DNA from: Streptomyces rishiriensis
GTDB lineage: Bacteria > Actinomycetota > Actinomycetes > Streptomycetales > Streptomycetaceae
DNA: 64,000 nt
Reading direction: 5' to 3'
NCBI RefSeq assembly: GCF_003112535.1
Contig: NZ_BEWA01000009.1
Span: forward strand, 62,001-126,000
Positions within the stretch are counted from its first letter, which is position 1. Each line of letters starts with the position of its first letter. Below are positions 20,679-29,744 of the stretch, in pieces. The notes beneath the pieces were generated by a model, which worked only from the letters and a program-made list of their open reading frames with translations, was not told the DNA's origin and did no database searches. A program made the translations under genes and the position numbers.

Positions 20679-20990
20679 CTCGTTCGTCGCTCCCGCCCCG
20701 CCGCAGGAGTCGGACTTCTTCGCGCGTAGATAGCAGCGATAAGCGATAGACGCGCCCAATATGTCCTAATAAGTCACCGTCCGGGGGGCGTTACCCGCCG
20801 TCCGGATAACGGAACCCCTCTAGCCGCATCACGTTTACGCATCCATTCACTGCCAAGTCTGGCAACAGATCGCCAAAGCGTTGAAGACTCCGGCTCCAGG
20901 GGACTTATCCCCTGCGTATCACGGACTGATCACGCCGCTACAGCGGCAAGTGCGGGCCGGCTACCGCCGGTTGAGAGGGGTCCCTGCCAG
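20679..20990. promoter_or_regulatory. Promoter region of the ABC transporter operon
   Basis: This 312-base gap is less GC-rich than its surroundings around 20725-20790 (AGCGATA twice in a row, CTAATAAG), which suits a promoter. It also holds a hairpin CAGGGG-ACTTAT-CCCCTG at 20897-20914 and a palindrome GCCGCT-AC-AGCGGC at 20934-20947, possible regulator sites in the leader. GAGAGGGG before ATG 20991 is the ribosome-binding site. No coding frame is convincing. Confidence 0.55.
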
Positions 20991-21998
20991 ATGACGGCAC
21001 CATTGCACGAGCCGACCGCGGAAGCGGCCCCGAGCGCGGCCGAGGAAGCGGCGGTCGCCGCCGGCGACGCCAAGGCCGTTCAGGGCCGTTCCCTGGGCCG
21101 GATCGCCTGGGAGCGCCTCAAGCGGGACAAACTCGCCCTCACGGGCGGAATCGTGGTGCTCCTCCTCGTGGTGGTCGCGCTGCTCGCGCCCGTCATCACG
21201 AGCCTCCTCGGGCAGGACCCGAACGAGTACCACGAGAACCTCATCGACCCGCTCTTCGGCACGCCCACGGGCTCGTTGGGCGGCTTGAGTGGCGACCACC
21301 TGCTCGGCGTCGAGCCGGTCAACGGTCGCGACATCTTCGCCCGCATCCTCTACGGGGCCCGGATCTCGCTGCTGGTCGGCTTCCTGTCCGCCGTGGTGGC
21401 CGTGATCCTCGGAACGGTGCTCGGCATCCTCGCCGGCTTCTTCGGCGGCTGGATCGACTCGCTGATCAGCCGCGTGATGGACGGCCTGCTCGCCTTCCCG
21501 CAGCTGCTCTTCATCATCGCCCTCGTCTCCGTCATGCCGAACGAGATGCTGGGCCTGACCGGTTCGAGCGTGCGCGTCTTCGTCATGATCCTGGTCATCG
21601 GCTTCTTCGGCTGGCCCTACATCGGACGTGTGGTGCGCGGCCAGACGCTCTCGCTGCGTGAGCGCGAGTACGTCGAGGCCGCACGGTCGCTCGGCGCCGG
21701 CCGGGTGTACATCCTGTTCAAGGAGCTGCTGCCCAACCTGGTCGCCCCGATCGTCGTGTACACGACGATGATGATCCCCACCAACATCCTCACCGAGGCG
21801 GCGCTGAGCTTCCTGGGCGTCGGCGTCAAGCCGCCCACCGCCTCGTGGGGACAGATGCTCTCGAGCGCGATCGACTACTACGAGTCGGACCCCATGTACA
21901 TGGTGGTCCCGGGTGTGGCGATCTTCATCACCGTGCTGGCCTTCAACCTCTTCGGCGACGGCGTCCGGGACGCGCTGGACCCGAAGGCTTCCCGCTGA
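20991..21998 (+). CDS. Peptide ABC transporter permease (DppC/OppC-like)
   Basis: A 335-residue inner-membrane protein of the binding-protein-dependent transport family with an OppC-type N-terminal segment (GRIAWERLKRDKLALTGGIVV) and six predicted TM helices. The EAA loop EYVEAARSLGAG, which contacts the ATPase, is clear. It is the first gene of a five-gene operon: permease, binding protein, permease, two ATPases. Having the C-type permease upstream of the binding protein is an unusual order for the family. Confidence 0.93.
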   Translation: MTAPLHEPTAEAAPSAAEEAAVAAGDAKAVQGRSLGRIAWERLKRDKLALTGGIVVLLLVVVALLAPVITSLLGQDPNEYHENLIDPLFGTPTGSLGGLSGDHLLGVEPVNGRDIFARILYGARISLLVGFLSAVVAVILGTVLGILAGFFGGWIDSLISRVMDGLLAFPQLLFIIALVSVMPNEMLGLTGSSVRVFVMILVIGFFGWPYIGRVVRGQTLSLREREYVEAARSLGAGRVYILFKELLPNLVAPIVVYTTMMIPTNILTEAALSFLGVGVKPPTASWGQMLSSAIDYYESDPMYMVVPGVAIFITVLAFNLFGDGVRDALDPKASR

Positions 21999-22089
21999 AC
22001 CGCCGAACAGCGGCACCGCCGAACGCGGCACCCCAACCGTCCCGTGACGTTCACACGGGGGCTCTCATCTATCCGGAGGATCCGAGATC

Positions 22090-23883
22090 GTGACTACCCA
22101 ACGCACCTCAGGGCGGCGGAAGCAGGCACTTGCCGCTGCCGCCGCGGTCGCCGCGCTGCTGACCACGGCGGCGTGCGGTGGCGGAGACGACAACAAGGGC
22201 TCGAGCACCGGCGCCGCCGGCTTCGACGCCGCGAACAACAAGGTCGCCCAGGCCTCCGCCGTCAAGAAGGGCGGCACGCTGAAGTTCGGCAGCGCCCAGG
22301 ACGCCGACTCGTGGGACACCACGCGCGGTTACTACGGCATGATGTGGAACTTCGCGCGCTACTACAGCCGCCAGCTCGTCACGAACAAGACGGAGCCGGG
22401 CAAGGCGGGCGCCGAGCTGACCCCGGACCTCGCGACCGGCCTCGCCAAGGTCACGGACGGCGGCAAGACCTACACGTACACGCTGCGCGACGGCGTCACG
22501 TGGGAGGACGGCAAGCCGATCACCTCCAAGGACATCAAGTACGGCATCGAGCGCGTGTGGGCGACGGACGTGCTGTCCGGCGGCCCGCCGTACCTCATGC
22601 AGGTGTTGGACCCCAAGGGCGAGTACAAGGGCCCCTACAAGGACACGTCTGCCGACAAGCTGGGCCTGAAGGCCATCCAGACGCCGGACGACAAGACCAT
22701 CGTCTTCAAGCTCCCGCAGGCCAACTCGGACTTCGAGGAGATGCTGGGCCTGGTCTCGGCGTCCCCGGTCCGTCAGGACATGGACACCAAGGCCAAGTAC
22801 CAGCTGCACCCGTTCTCCTCGGGCCCGTACAAGTTCGAGTCCTACAGCCCGGGCAAGGACCTCACGCTGGTCCGCAACACGTCCTGGAAGCAGGCCTCGG
22901 ACCCGGTCCGCAAGGCCTACCCGGACAAGATCACCGTCCAGTTCTTCTCGGACGCCAACCAGCTCGACCAGCGTCTGCTCAACGGTGACCTGGACCTGGA
23001 CCTCACCCAGACCGGCATGTCGCCGCAGGGCCGCACCACCGCCCTGAAGCAGCACAAGGCCAACCTGGACAACCCGGTCTCCGGCTACATCCGCTACGCG
23101 GTCTTCCCGCAGAGCGTGAAGCCGTTCGACAACATCAACTGCCGCAAGGCCGTCATCCTCGGCGCCGACCACGTGTCGCTGCAGACCGCGCGCGGCGGCC
23201 CGATCGCCGGCGGCGACATCGGCACCAACATGCTGCCGCCGTCCGTCGCGGGCGCCGAGGGCCAGAAGTACGACCCGTACGAGCTGGCCGGCGCCGACAA
23301 GAACGGCAACGTGGCCAAGGCCAAGGAGGCCCTGAAGGCCTGCGGTCAGCCGAACGGCTTCAAGACCACCATCGCGGTGCGCAACAACAAGCCGGTCGAG
23401 GTGGCCACGGCCCAGTCCCTGCAGGCGTCGCTGAAGAAGATCGGCATCAACGTCGAGATCGACCAGTTCGACGGCTCGCAGACCGCCGGCATCATCGGCA
23501 GCCCCTCGAACGTGGCCAAGAAGGGCTACGGCATCATCATCATGGGCTGGGGCCCGGACTTCCCGTCCGTGCAGGGCTTCGGTCTGCCGCTGTGGGACAG
23601 CAAGTACATCCAGCAGAGCGGTAACAACAACTACGGGCTCATCAAGGACAAGGCCATCGACGGCCTGTTCGACTCGTACGTCACCACGCTGGACGACTCC
23701 GGCAAGACCAAGATCGCCACGGAGATCAACCACAAGGTGATGGAGGGCGCGTACTACCTGCCCTTCACCTTCGAGAAGTTCATCAACTGGCGCTCGGACA
23801 ACCTGGCGAACGTCTACACGACCGACGGCTACAGCGGTCAGTACGACTTCGTCAACCTCGGTCTGAAGAACCCCAAGAAGTAA
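22090..23883 (+). CDS. Extracellular peptide-binding lipoprotein of ABC transporter
   Basis: A 597-residue family 5 solute-binding protein. GTG 22090 has GGAGGA 8 bases upstream. The N-terminus is a lipoprotein signal with Cys29 in LTTAACGGG, so it is anchored outside the membrane. The family pattern is visible in TPDLATGLAKVTDGGKTYTY and LRDGVTWEDGKPITSKDIKY near residues 100-150. It captures oligopeptides or a similar ligand for the two permeases; specificity cannot be read from sequence. Confidence 0.95.
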   Translation: MTTQRTSGRRKQALAAAAAVAALLTTAACGGGDDNKGSSTGAAGFDAANNKVAQASAVKKGGTLKFGSAQDADSWDTTRGYYGMMWNFARYYSRQLVTNKTEPGKAGAELTPDLATGLAKVTDGGKTYTYTLRDGVTWEDGKPITSKDIKYGIERVWATDVLSGGPPYLMQVLDPKGEYKGPYKDTSADKLGLKAIQTPDDKTIVFKLPQANSDFEEMLGLVSASPVRQDMDTKAKYQLHPFSSGPYKFESYSPGKDLTLVRNTSWKQASDPVRKAYPDKITVQFFSDANQLDQRLLNGDLDLDLTQTGMSPQGRTTALKQHKANLDNPVSGYIRYAVFPQSVKPFDNINCRKAVILGADHVSLQTARGGPIAGGDIGTNMLPPSVAGAEGQKYDPYELAGADKNGNVAKAKEALKACGQPNGFKTTIAVRNNKPVEVATAQSLQASLKKIGINVEIDQFDGSQTAGIIGSPSNVAKKGYGIIIMGWGPDFPSVQGFGLPLWDSKYIQQSGNNNYGLIKDKAIDGLFDSYVTTLDDSGKTKIATEINHKVMEGAYYLPFTFEKFINWRSDNLANVYTTDGYSGQYDFVNLGLKNPKK

Positions 23884-23939
23884 TCCCGGCACACCCGCCG
23901 AACGGCACGAAAGGCAGGTGAAGGCCGGCGCGGCGTGAT

Positions 23940-24005
23940 CGCGGGCCACCGGAGGTCCCCCCACCGCCCACAAGGCGTGGGAGGTACTCCCCCCGGTGGC
24001 CCGCG
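23940..24005 (+). promoter_or_regulatory. Large stem-loop between binding protein and permease genes
   Basis: Bases 23940-23952 and 23993-24005 form a 13-bp perfect inverted repeat, and the 40 bases between can fold further (CCACCGCC against GGCGTGG). In ABC operons such structures often stabilise the binding-protein message and reduce expression of the downstream permease. Here the role is inferred from position. Confidence 0.7.
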
Positions 24006-24026
24006 GTCCGCGGCGGGCCGAGAGCT

Positions 24027-25025
24027 GTGCTCGCTTACCTCATCAGGCGGTTGTTCGCCGCCGCAGTGATGCTCGTGGTCATCGTCATGGTGGTCTTCAG
24101 CATCTTCTTCCTCTTCCCCAAGTGGGCGGGCGTCGACATCGCCTTGAGCTTCGTGGGCAAGCAGGCCGACCCTGCCGCCGTCGAGGCCGTGCGACAGAAG
24201 CTGGGTCTGGGCGACCCGATCTACGCGCAGGTCTGGGAGTTCTTCAAGGGCATCTTCGCCGGACGCACGTACAGCGGCGGAGGCGACACCATCCACTGCG
24301 CCGCGCCGTGCTTCGGCTACTCCTTCCGCAGCGAGCAGGCCGTCTGGCCGGTGCTGACCGACCGCTTCCCGGTGACATTGAGTCTCGCGCTCGGCGCCGC
24401 CCTGCTGTGGCTGGTCTTCGGCGTCGCGGCGGGCGTCCTCTCCGCGCTCAAGCGGGGCAGCCTGTGGGACCGCGGCGCCATGGTGGTCGCCCTGGCCGGC
24501 GTCTCCCTGCCCATCTACTTCACCGGCATGCTGAGCCTGGCGATCTTCGCCTTCGGGCTGCACTGGATCGACGCGCAGTACGTGCCGCTGGAGGAGAGCT
24601 TCTCCGGCTGGTTCGGCGCGATGATCCTGCCGTGGATCACCCTGGCCTTCCTGTACGCGGCGATGTACGCCCGGATCACCCGCGCCACCATGCTGGAGAT
24701 CCTCGGCGAGGACTACATCCGCACCGCCCGGGCCAAGGGCCTCAAGGAGACCACCGTCATCGGCAAGCACGCCATGCGCTCGACGATGACGCCCATCCTG
24801 ACCATGCTCGGCATGGACCTCGGCGCCCTCATCGGCGGCGCGATCCTGACCGAGTCCACGTTCAACCTGCCCGGTCTCGGCCGGGCCGTACTGGACGCCA
24901 TCCGCAACCAGGACCTGCCCATCATCGTGGGCGTCACCCTGATCACTTCCCTCGCGGTGCTCGTCGCCAACCTCGTGGTGGACATCCTGTACGCCGTGAT
25001 CGACCCCCGAGTGAGGCTCACGTGA
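24027..25025 (+). CDS. Peptide ABC transporter permease (DppB/OppB-like)
   Basis: A 332-residue membrane protein beginning LAYLIRRLFAAAVMLVVIV, typical of the B-type permease, with six TM helices and the EAA loop EDYIRTARAKGLKE. The GTG start at 24027 has no strong ribosome-binding site, which fits low expression after the preceding stem-loop. Its stop overlaps the GTG of the next gene by 4 bases. It pairs with the C-type permease two genes upstream. Confidence 0.93.
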   Translation: MLAYLIRRLFAAAVMLVVIVMVVFSIFFLFPKWAGVDIALSFVGKQADPAAVEAVRQKLGLGDPIYAQVWEFFKGIFAGRTYSGGGDTIHCAAPCFGYSFRSEQAVWPVLTDRFPVTLSLALGAALLWLVFGVAAGVLSALKRGSLWDRGAMVVALAGVSLPIYFTGMLSLAIFAFGLHWIDAQYVPLEESFSGWFGAMILPWITLAFLYAAMYARITRATMLEILGEDYIRTARAKGLKETTVIGKHAMRSTMTPILTMLGMDLGALIGGAILTESTFNLPGLGRAVLDAIRNQDLPIIVGVTLITSLAVLVANLVVDILYAVIDPRVRLT

Positions 25026-26119
25026 CCGAACTCAGCAAGAGCGGAGCGGCCGTGGGCGAGCCCACCCCCGCTTCGCCCGCGCCGACGTCCTTCCTCGAAG
25101 TGCGCGACCTCAAGGTGCACTTCCCGACCGACGACGGCCTGGTCAAGTCCGTCGACGGGCTCAGCTTCCAGCTGGAGAAGGGCAAGACCCTCGGCATCGT
25201 GGGCGAGTCCGGCTCCGGCAAGTCGGTGACCTCGCTGGGCATCATGGGCCTGCACACCGCCGGCCAGTACGGCAAGCGCAAGGCGCAGATCTCCGGCGAG
25301 ATCTGGCTGGACGGCACCGAGCTGCTGTCCGCCGACCCCGACCACGTGCGCAAGCTGCGCGGCCGCGAGATGGCGATGATCTTCCAGGATCCGCTGTCGG
25401 CGCTGCACCCGTACTACACGATCGGCCAGCAGATCGTGGAGGCGTACCGGATCCACCACGACGTCGACAAGAAGACCGCCAAGCGCCGTGCGGTCGAGAT
25501 GCTCGACCGCGTGGGCATCCCGCAGCCGGACAAGCGGGTGGACAGCTACCCGCACGAGTTCTCCGGCGGTATGCGCCAGCGCGCGATGATCGCGATGTCG
25601 CTGGTCAACAACCCCGAGCTGCTGATCGCCGACGAGCCGACGACCGCCCTGGACGTGACCGTCCAGGCGCAGATCCTCGACCTCATCCGCGACCTGCAGA
25701 AGGAGTTCGGCTCCGCGGTCATCGTCATCACCCACGACCTGGGCGTCGTCGCCGAACTCGCCGACGACATCCTGGTGATGTACGGCGGCCGCTGCGTCGA
25801 GCGGGGGTCGGCCGAGGAGGTCTTCTACGAGCCCCGGCACCCCTACACCTGGGGTCTGCTCGGCTCGATGCCGCGTCTGGACCGCGACCAGCAGGAGCGG
25901 CTGATCCCGGTCAAGGGCTCGCCGCCCTCGCTGATCAACATCCCGTCCGGCTGCGCCTTCAACCCGCGCTGCCCGTACGCGGACCTGCCGAAGGACAACG
26001 TCACCCGCACCGTCCGGCCCGAGCTGTCCGAGGTCGGCAGCCGGCACTGGGCCGCCTGCCACCTGGGCAAGGAGCAGCGGGAGCGTATCTGGACCGAAGA
26101 GATTGCGCCGAAGCTGTGA
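25022..26119 (+). CDS. Peptide ABC transporter ATP-binding protein (DppD/OppD-like)
   Basis: A 365-residue ATPase with Walker A GESGSGKS at 61-68, signature FSGGMRQR at about 180-187, Walker B LLIADEPTTALD and the oligopeptide-transporter C-terminal domain with clustered Cys (GCAFNPRCPY). It starts with GTG inside the stop of the permease gene and its own stop overlaps the next GTG, so all three are translationally coupled. It energises uptake with its DppF-like partner. Confidence 0.95.
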   Translation: MTELSKSGAAVGEPTPASPAPTSFLEVRDLKVHFPTDDGLVKSVDGLSFQLEKGKTLGIVGESGSGKSVTSLGIMGLHTAGQYGKRKAQISGEIWLDGTELLSADPDHVRKLRGREMAMIFQDPLSALHPYYTIGQQIVEAYRIHHDVDKKTAKRRAVEMLDRVGIPQPDKRVDSYPHEFSGGMRQRAMIAMSLVNNPELLIADEPTTALDVTVQAQILDLIRDLQKEFGSAVIVITHDLGVVAELADDILVMYGGRCVERGSAEEVFYEPRHPYTWGLLGSMPRLDRDQQERLIPVKGSPPSLINIPSGCAFNPRCPYADLPKDNVTRTVRPELSEVGSRHWAACHLGKEQRERIWTEEIAPKL

Positions 26120-27543
26120 GTGACGAAGCGAAAGCGGTGACCATTCCCGCGCAGGCCGACGGCCCGACGACGCAGGGGGCCGCGCTCACCAAGGACGCCG
26201 CCCCCGGCGAGGTCCTGCTGAAGGTGACCGGGCTGCAGAAGCACTTCCCCATCAAGAAGGGTCTGCTCCAGCGGCAGGTCGGGGCGGTGCACGCGGTCGA
26301 CGGGATCGACTTCGAGGTCCGCTCCGGCGAGACGCTCGGCGTCGTGGGCGAGTCGGGCTGCGGCAAGTCCACGATGGGCCGGCTGATCACCCGGCTGCTC
26401 GAACCGACCGGCGGCAAGGTCGAGTTCGAGGGCAAGGACATCACGCACCTCGGCGTCAGCGGCATGCGTCCGCTGCGCCGCGACGTGCAGATGATCTTCC
26501 AGGACCCGTACTCGTCGCTGAACCCGCGGCACACCATCGGCACGATCGTCGGCGCTCCCTTCAAGCTCCAGGGCGTCGAGCCCGAGGGCGGCGTCAAGAA
26601 GGAAGTGCAGCGGCTGCTGTCGGTCGTGGGGCTCAATCCCGAGCACTACAACCGCTACCCGCACGAGTTCTCCGGCGGTCAGCGCCAGCGCATCGGCATC
26701 GCCCGCGCGCTCGCGCTGAACCCGAAGCTGGTCGTGGCCGACGAGCCGGTCTCGGCCCTGGACGTGTCGATCCAGGCCCAGGTCGTCAACCTGCTCGACG
26801 ACCTCCAGCAGGAGCTCGGCCTCACGTACGTGATCATCGCGCACGACCTCTCGGTCGTCCGGCACGTCTCGGACCGCATCGCGGTGATGTACCTCGGCAA
26901 GATCGTCGAGCTCGCCGACCGCGACCTGCTCTACAAGTCGCCGATGCACCCGTACACCAAGGCGCTGATGTCGGCGGTGCCGATCCCGGACCCGCGGCGC
27001 AAGAACGCCAAGAGCGAGCGGATCCTGCTCAAGGGCGACGTGCCCTCGCCGATCTCCCCGCCGAGCGGCTGCCGGTTCCACACCCGGTGCTGGAAGGCGA
27101 CGCAGACCTGCAAGACCACCGAGCCGGTGCTCGTAGAGCTGCGGACCGGTCAGCAGGTCGCCTGCCACCACCCGGAGAACTTCGAAGACCAGGCTCCGCA
27201 GGACACCGTTCTGCTGACCGTCGCGAAGGAGGCGGCGGAGCTGGTGGCCGACGAGGTGCTCGCGGAGTCGGCGGAGACGTCGGCGGCGCTGGCGGCGGAG
27301 ACGGCTTCCGAGCCCACCGAGACCGAGGCGGCCGAGCCCACCGAGGCCACCGAGGCCGAGGCAGCCGAGGTCGCCGAGCCGGCCGAGCCCGCGACGGCGG
27401 AGGCCGCAGAGCCGGCCGAGCCCGCGAAGACGGAGGCCGCAGAGTCGGCCGAGGCCGTGAAGGCCGAGCCCGTGAAGGCGGAGGCCGCCGAGGTCGCCGA
27501 TGCCCCCGGGTCCGAGGGTGGCCAGGAGTCAACTGACAAGTAG
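26116..27543 (+). CDS. Peptide ABC transporter ATP-binding protein (DppF/OppF-like) with Ala/Glu-rich tail
   Basis: A 475-residue ATPase with Walker A GESGCGKS at 78-85, FSGGQRQR, Walker B LVVADEPVSALD and the C-terminal Cys cluster GCRFHTRCW. Family members usually end near residue 350; this one continues about 100 residues as a repetitive, highly acidic Ala/Glu/Pro/Thr sequence (AEPAEPA type), predicted to be disordered or helical. The tail function is unknown. GTG 26116 overlaps the previous stop by 4 bases. This is the last transporter gene. Confidence 0.95.
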   Translation: MSDEAKAVTIPAQADGPTTQGAALTKDAAPGEVLLKVTGLQKHFPIKKGLLQRQVGAVHAVDGIDFEVRSGETLGVVGESGCGKSTMGRLITRLLEPTGGKVEFEGKDITHLGVSGMRPLRRDVQMIFQDPYSSLNPRHTIGTIVGAPFKLQGVEPEGGVKKEVQRLLSVVGLNPEHYNRYPHEFSGGQRQRIGIARALALNPKLVVADEPVSALDVSIQAQVVNLLDDLQQELGLTYVIIAHDLSVVRHVSDRIAVMYLGKIVELADRDLLYKSPMHPYTKALMSAVPIPDPRRKNAKSERILLKGDVPSPISPPSGCRFHTRCWKATQTCKTTEPVLVELRTGQQVACHHPENFEDQAPQDTVLLTVAKEAAELVADEVLAESAETSAALAAETASEPTETEAAEPTEATEAEAAEVAEPAEPATAEAAEPAEPAKTEAAESAEAVKAEPVKAEAAEVADAPGSEGGQESTDK

Positions 27544-27545
27544 GG

Positions 27546-27574
27546 CATGACGAGTTAGTAAAGTCATGTACATG
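27546..27574. promoter_or_regulatory. Overlapping palindromes between the transporter and the M1 peptidase
   Basis: CATGAC (27546-27551) is inverted at 27563-27568, and the 10-bp palindrome CATGTACATG sits at 27565-27574. They lie 66 bases or more before the peptidase start in an AT-rich spot for this genome. A regulator site or weak terminator is possible; neither is proven. Confidence 0.35.
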
Positions 27575-27639
27575 GCTTAACGGGAGAGTGCAGAGTCGTC
27601 CGCGTCCGGCACCACGGCACGCGCTCGAAGGGACGACAC

Positions 27640-29031
27640 ATGGCACTCTCCCGTTCGGCACGTTGGGGGGCCCTCGCGACAGCGGCGGCCTCCTTCCTCG
27701 TCATCGCCGCCTCCTCCGCCCCCACCCCGGGCGCCGACGGAATCGGCGACGCCTACTTCCCGCAGCTCGGCAACGGCGGCTTCGACGCCCGCCACTACGA
27801 CCTCGCCCTCGCCTACGACCCCGACACCGACCGTCTCGACGGCCGTACGACGATCACCGCACGCGCCACCCAGAGCCTCTCGTCCTTCGATCTGGACCTG
27901 CAGAAACTGGAGGTCACCCGGGTCGAAGTGGACGGCAGAAAGGCGCAGTTCACCCGCGTCGGCGACGAGATCCGCATCACCCCGCGCGGGGCGATCCGCA
28001 AGGGGCGGACCTTCGAGGTGGCCGTCACCTACGGCGGCGTCCCCGAGCCCCTCGGCGGCCCCATCGTCTTCGGGTCCTCCTACGGGTGGATGAAGACGAC
28101 GGACGGCGTCTTCGTGGCCTGCGAGCCCAACGCCGCCTCCACCTGGTTCCCGTCCAGCGACCACCCCTCGGACAAGGCCGCCTACGACATCCGGATCAAG
28201 GCGCCCCGGGGCCTGACCGCGGTCTCCAACGGCCGGCTGGTCTCGACGTACGACAAGGGCGCCTCGACGTACACCCACTGGCGCGAGACGAAGCCCATGG
28301 CCACGTATCTCGCGACCGCCACCATCGGGAAGTTCGACGTGAAGACCGGGACGACGCCCGGCGGCACCCCGATCTACGTCGCGATCGACCCGGTGCTCGC
28401 GAACGGCAACAGCGTGGACGTGTACGGCGTCACCGCCGCGGCCACCGACTACTGGTCGCAGGTCTTCGGACCGTATCCCTTCGAGGAGACCGGCGCGATC
28501 GTCGACGACATGCCCCAGGCCGGCTTCTCCCTGGAGGTGCAGTCCAAGCCGGCGTACTCGGCCGTCCGCAGCGAGTCCACGATCGTGCACGAGCTGGCTC
28601 ACCAGTGGTTCGGCGACTCCGTGTCGGTGGCCCACTGGAAGGACATCTGGCTCAACGAGGGGTTCGCCACCTACGCCCAGTGGCTGTGGGCCGAGCACCA
28701 GGGCACCCGCTCCGCGCACGACTCGTTCCTGGCCGGCTACAACGCCCGCCCCGCCGACAGCGCCTTCTGGCAGACGGCCGTCGGCGACCCGCAGCGCGAC
28801 ACGATGTTCGCCTCCGCCGTCTACCAGCGCGGCGCGATGACCCTCCAGGTCCTGCGCGAGCGGATCGGCGACAAGGCCTTCTTCAAGCTGCTCCCCACCT
28901 GGACCAGGCTGCACCGCTACGGCAACGCGGACACCGACGACTTCGTCCGTCTCGCCGAGAAGGTCTCCGGGCGGCAGCTCGACGACCTCTTCCAGACCTG
29001 GCTCTTCACTCCGGGAAAACCGTCTCTGTGA
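27640..29031 (+). CDS. Secreted M1-family zinc metallopeptidase
   Basis: A 463-residue gluzincin. Residues 1-32 form a Sec-type signal peptide (ATAAASFLVIAASSA). The zinc site is HELAH at 317-321 with the third ligand Glu340 in LNEGFA, 18 residues on, as in M1 aminopeptidases. The usual substrate-binding GAMEN motif is not clear; GFSLEVQSK is in its place. AAGGGA lies 8 bases before ATG 27640. At about half the length of classical aminopeptidase N it lacks the large C-terminal domain. Placed after a peptide transporter, it may supply peptides, an inference. Confidence 0.9.
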   Translation: MALSRSARWGALATAAASFLVIAASSAPTPGADGIGDAYFPQLGNGGFDARHYDLALAYDPDTDRLDGRTTITARATQSLSSFDLDLQKLEVTRVEVDGRKAQFTRVGDEIRITPRGAIRKGRTFEVAVTYGGVPEPLGGPIVFGSSYGWMKTTDGVFVACEPNAASTWFPSSDHPSDKAAYDIRIKAPRGLTAVSNGRLVSTYDKGASTYTHWRETKPMATYLATATIGKFDVKTGTTPGGTPIYVAIDPVLANGNSVDVYGVTAAATDYWSQVFGPYPFEETGAIVDDMPQAGFSLEVQSKPAYSAVRSESTIVHELAHQWFGDSVSVAHWKDIWLNEGFATYAQWLWAEHQGTRSAHDSFLAGYNARPADSAFWQTAVGDPQRDTMFASAVYQRGAMTLQVLRERIGDKAFFKLLPTWTRLHRYGNADTDDFVRLAEKVSGRQLDDLFQTWLFTPGKPSL

Positions 29032-29039
29032 GGTCGACC

Positions 29040-29058
29040 CGCCTTGTAATGTAAGGCG
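29040..29058 (+). terminator. Small hairpin after the M1 peptidase gene
   Basis: CGCCTT at 29040-29045 pairs perfectly with AAGGCG at 29053-29058 around a 7-base loop, 8 bases after the stop. It may be a weak terminator or processing site before the TRIC-type gene. Confidence 0.4.
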
Positions 29059-29087
29059 AAGGCTTCGCGCTGGGTGAGAATGTAGGG

Positions 29088-29744
29088 GTGCTCCAGCAAA
29101 TCTTCAGCCCCTCCGTCCAGCACACGCTCGACCTGGTCGGCATCTTCGTCTTCGCCATCTCGGGCGCGCTGCTGGCCGTCCGCAAGAACTTCGACGTGTT
29201 CGGCATCGCCATGCTCGCCGAGGTCACCGCGCTGGGCGGCGGCGTGTTCCGGGATCTGGTGATCGGGGCGGTGCCCCCGGCCGCCTTCACCGACCTGGGG
29301 TACTTCCTCACGCCGCTGCTCGCCGCTCTGCTGGTCGTCTTCCTGCACCCGCAGGTGGAGCGCATCCAGCTGGGCGTCAACGTCTTCGACGCGGCGGGCC
29401 TCGGCCTGTTCTGCGTCACGGGTACGACGAAGGCGCACGCCTACGGGCTGAACCTCACCGCGTCGGCGGCCCTCGGGATCGCGACCGCCGTCGGCGGCGG
29501 CGTGCTGCGCGACGTGCTCGCCAACGAGGTGCCCTCGCTGCTGCGCTGGGACCGCGACCTCTACGCGGTCCCAGCGATGGCCGGCGCCGCGATGGTGGCG
29601 CTGTGCATCCGCTACGACATGCTCACCCCGCTGGCCAGCGGGGTGGCCGCCGTCACCGCTTTCGTCCTGCGGTTGCTCGCGATGCGGTTCCACTGGCGAG
29701 CTCCGCGTGCTTGGAACCGCCGCTCGACGGTGCGTGAGGAGTAG
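29088..29744 (+). CDS. TRIC/UPF0126 family membrane protein
   Basis: A 218-residue integral membrane protein with about seven TM helices. The two glycine-rich repeats GGGVFRDLVIG and GGGVLRDVLANEVP, one per structural half, are the family hallmark and form the ion pathway in bacterial trimeric cation channels. GTG 29088 has only a weak upstream purine tract. The last 92 bases overlap the end of the convergent esterase gene. Confidence 0.9.
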   Translation: MLQQIFSPSVQHTLDLVGIFVFAISGALLAVRKNFDVFGIAMLAEVTALGGGVFRDLVIGAVPPAAFTDLGYFLTPLLAALLVVFLHPQVERIQLGVNVFDAAGLGLFCVTGTTKAHAYGLNLTASAALGIATAVGGGVLRDVLANEVPSLLRWDRDLYAVPAMAGAAMVALCIRYDMLTPLASGVAAVTAFVLRLLAMRFHWRAPRAWNRRSTVREE

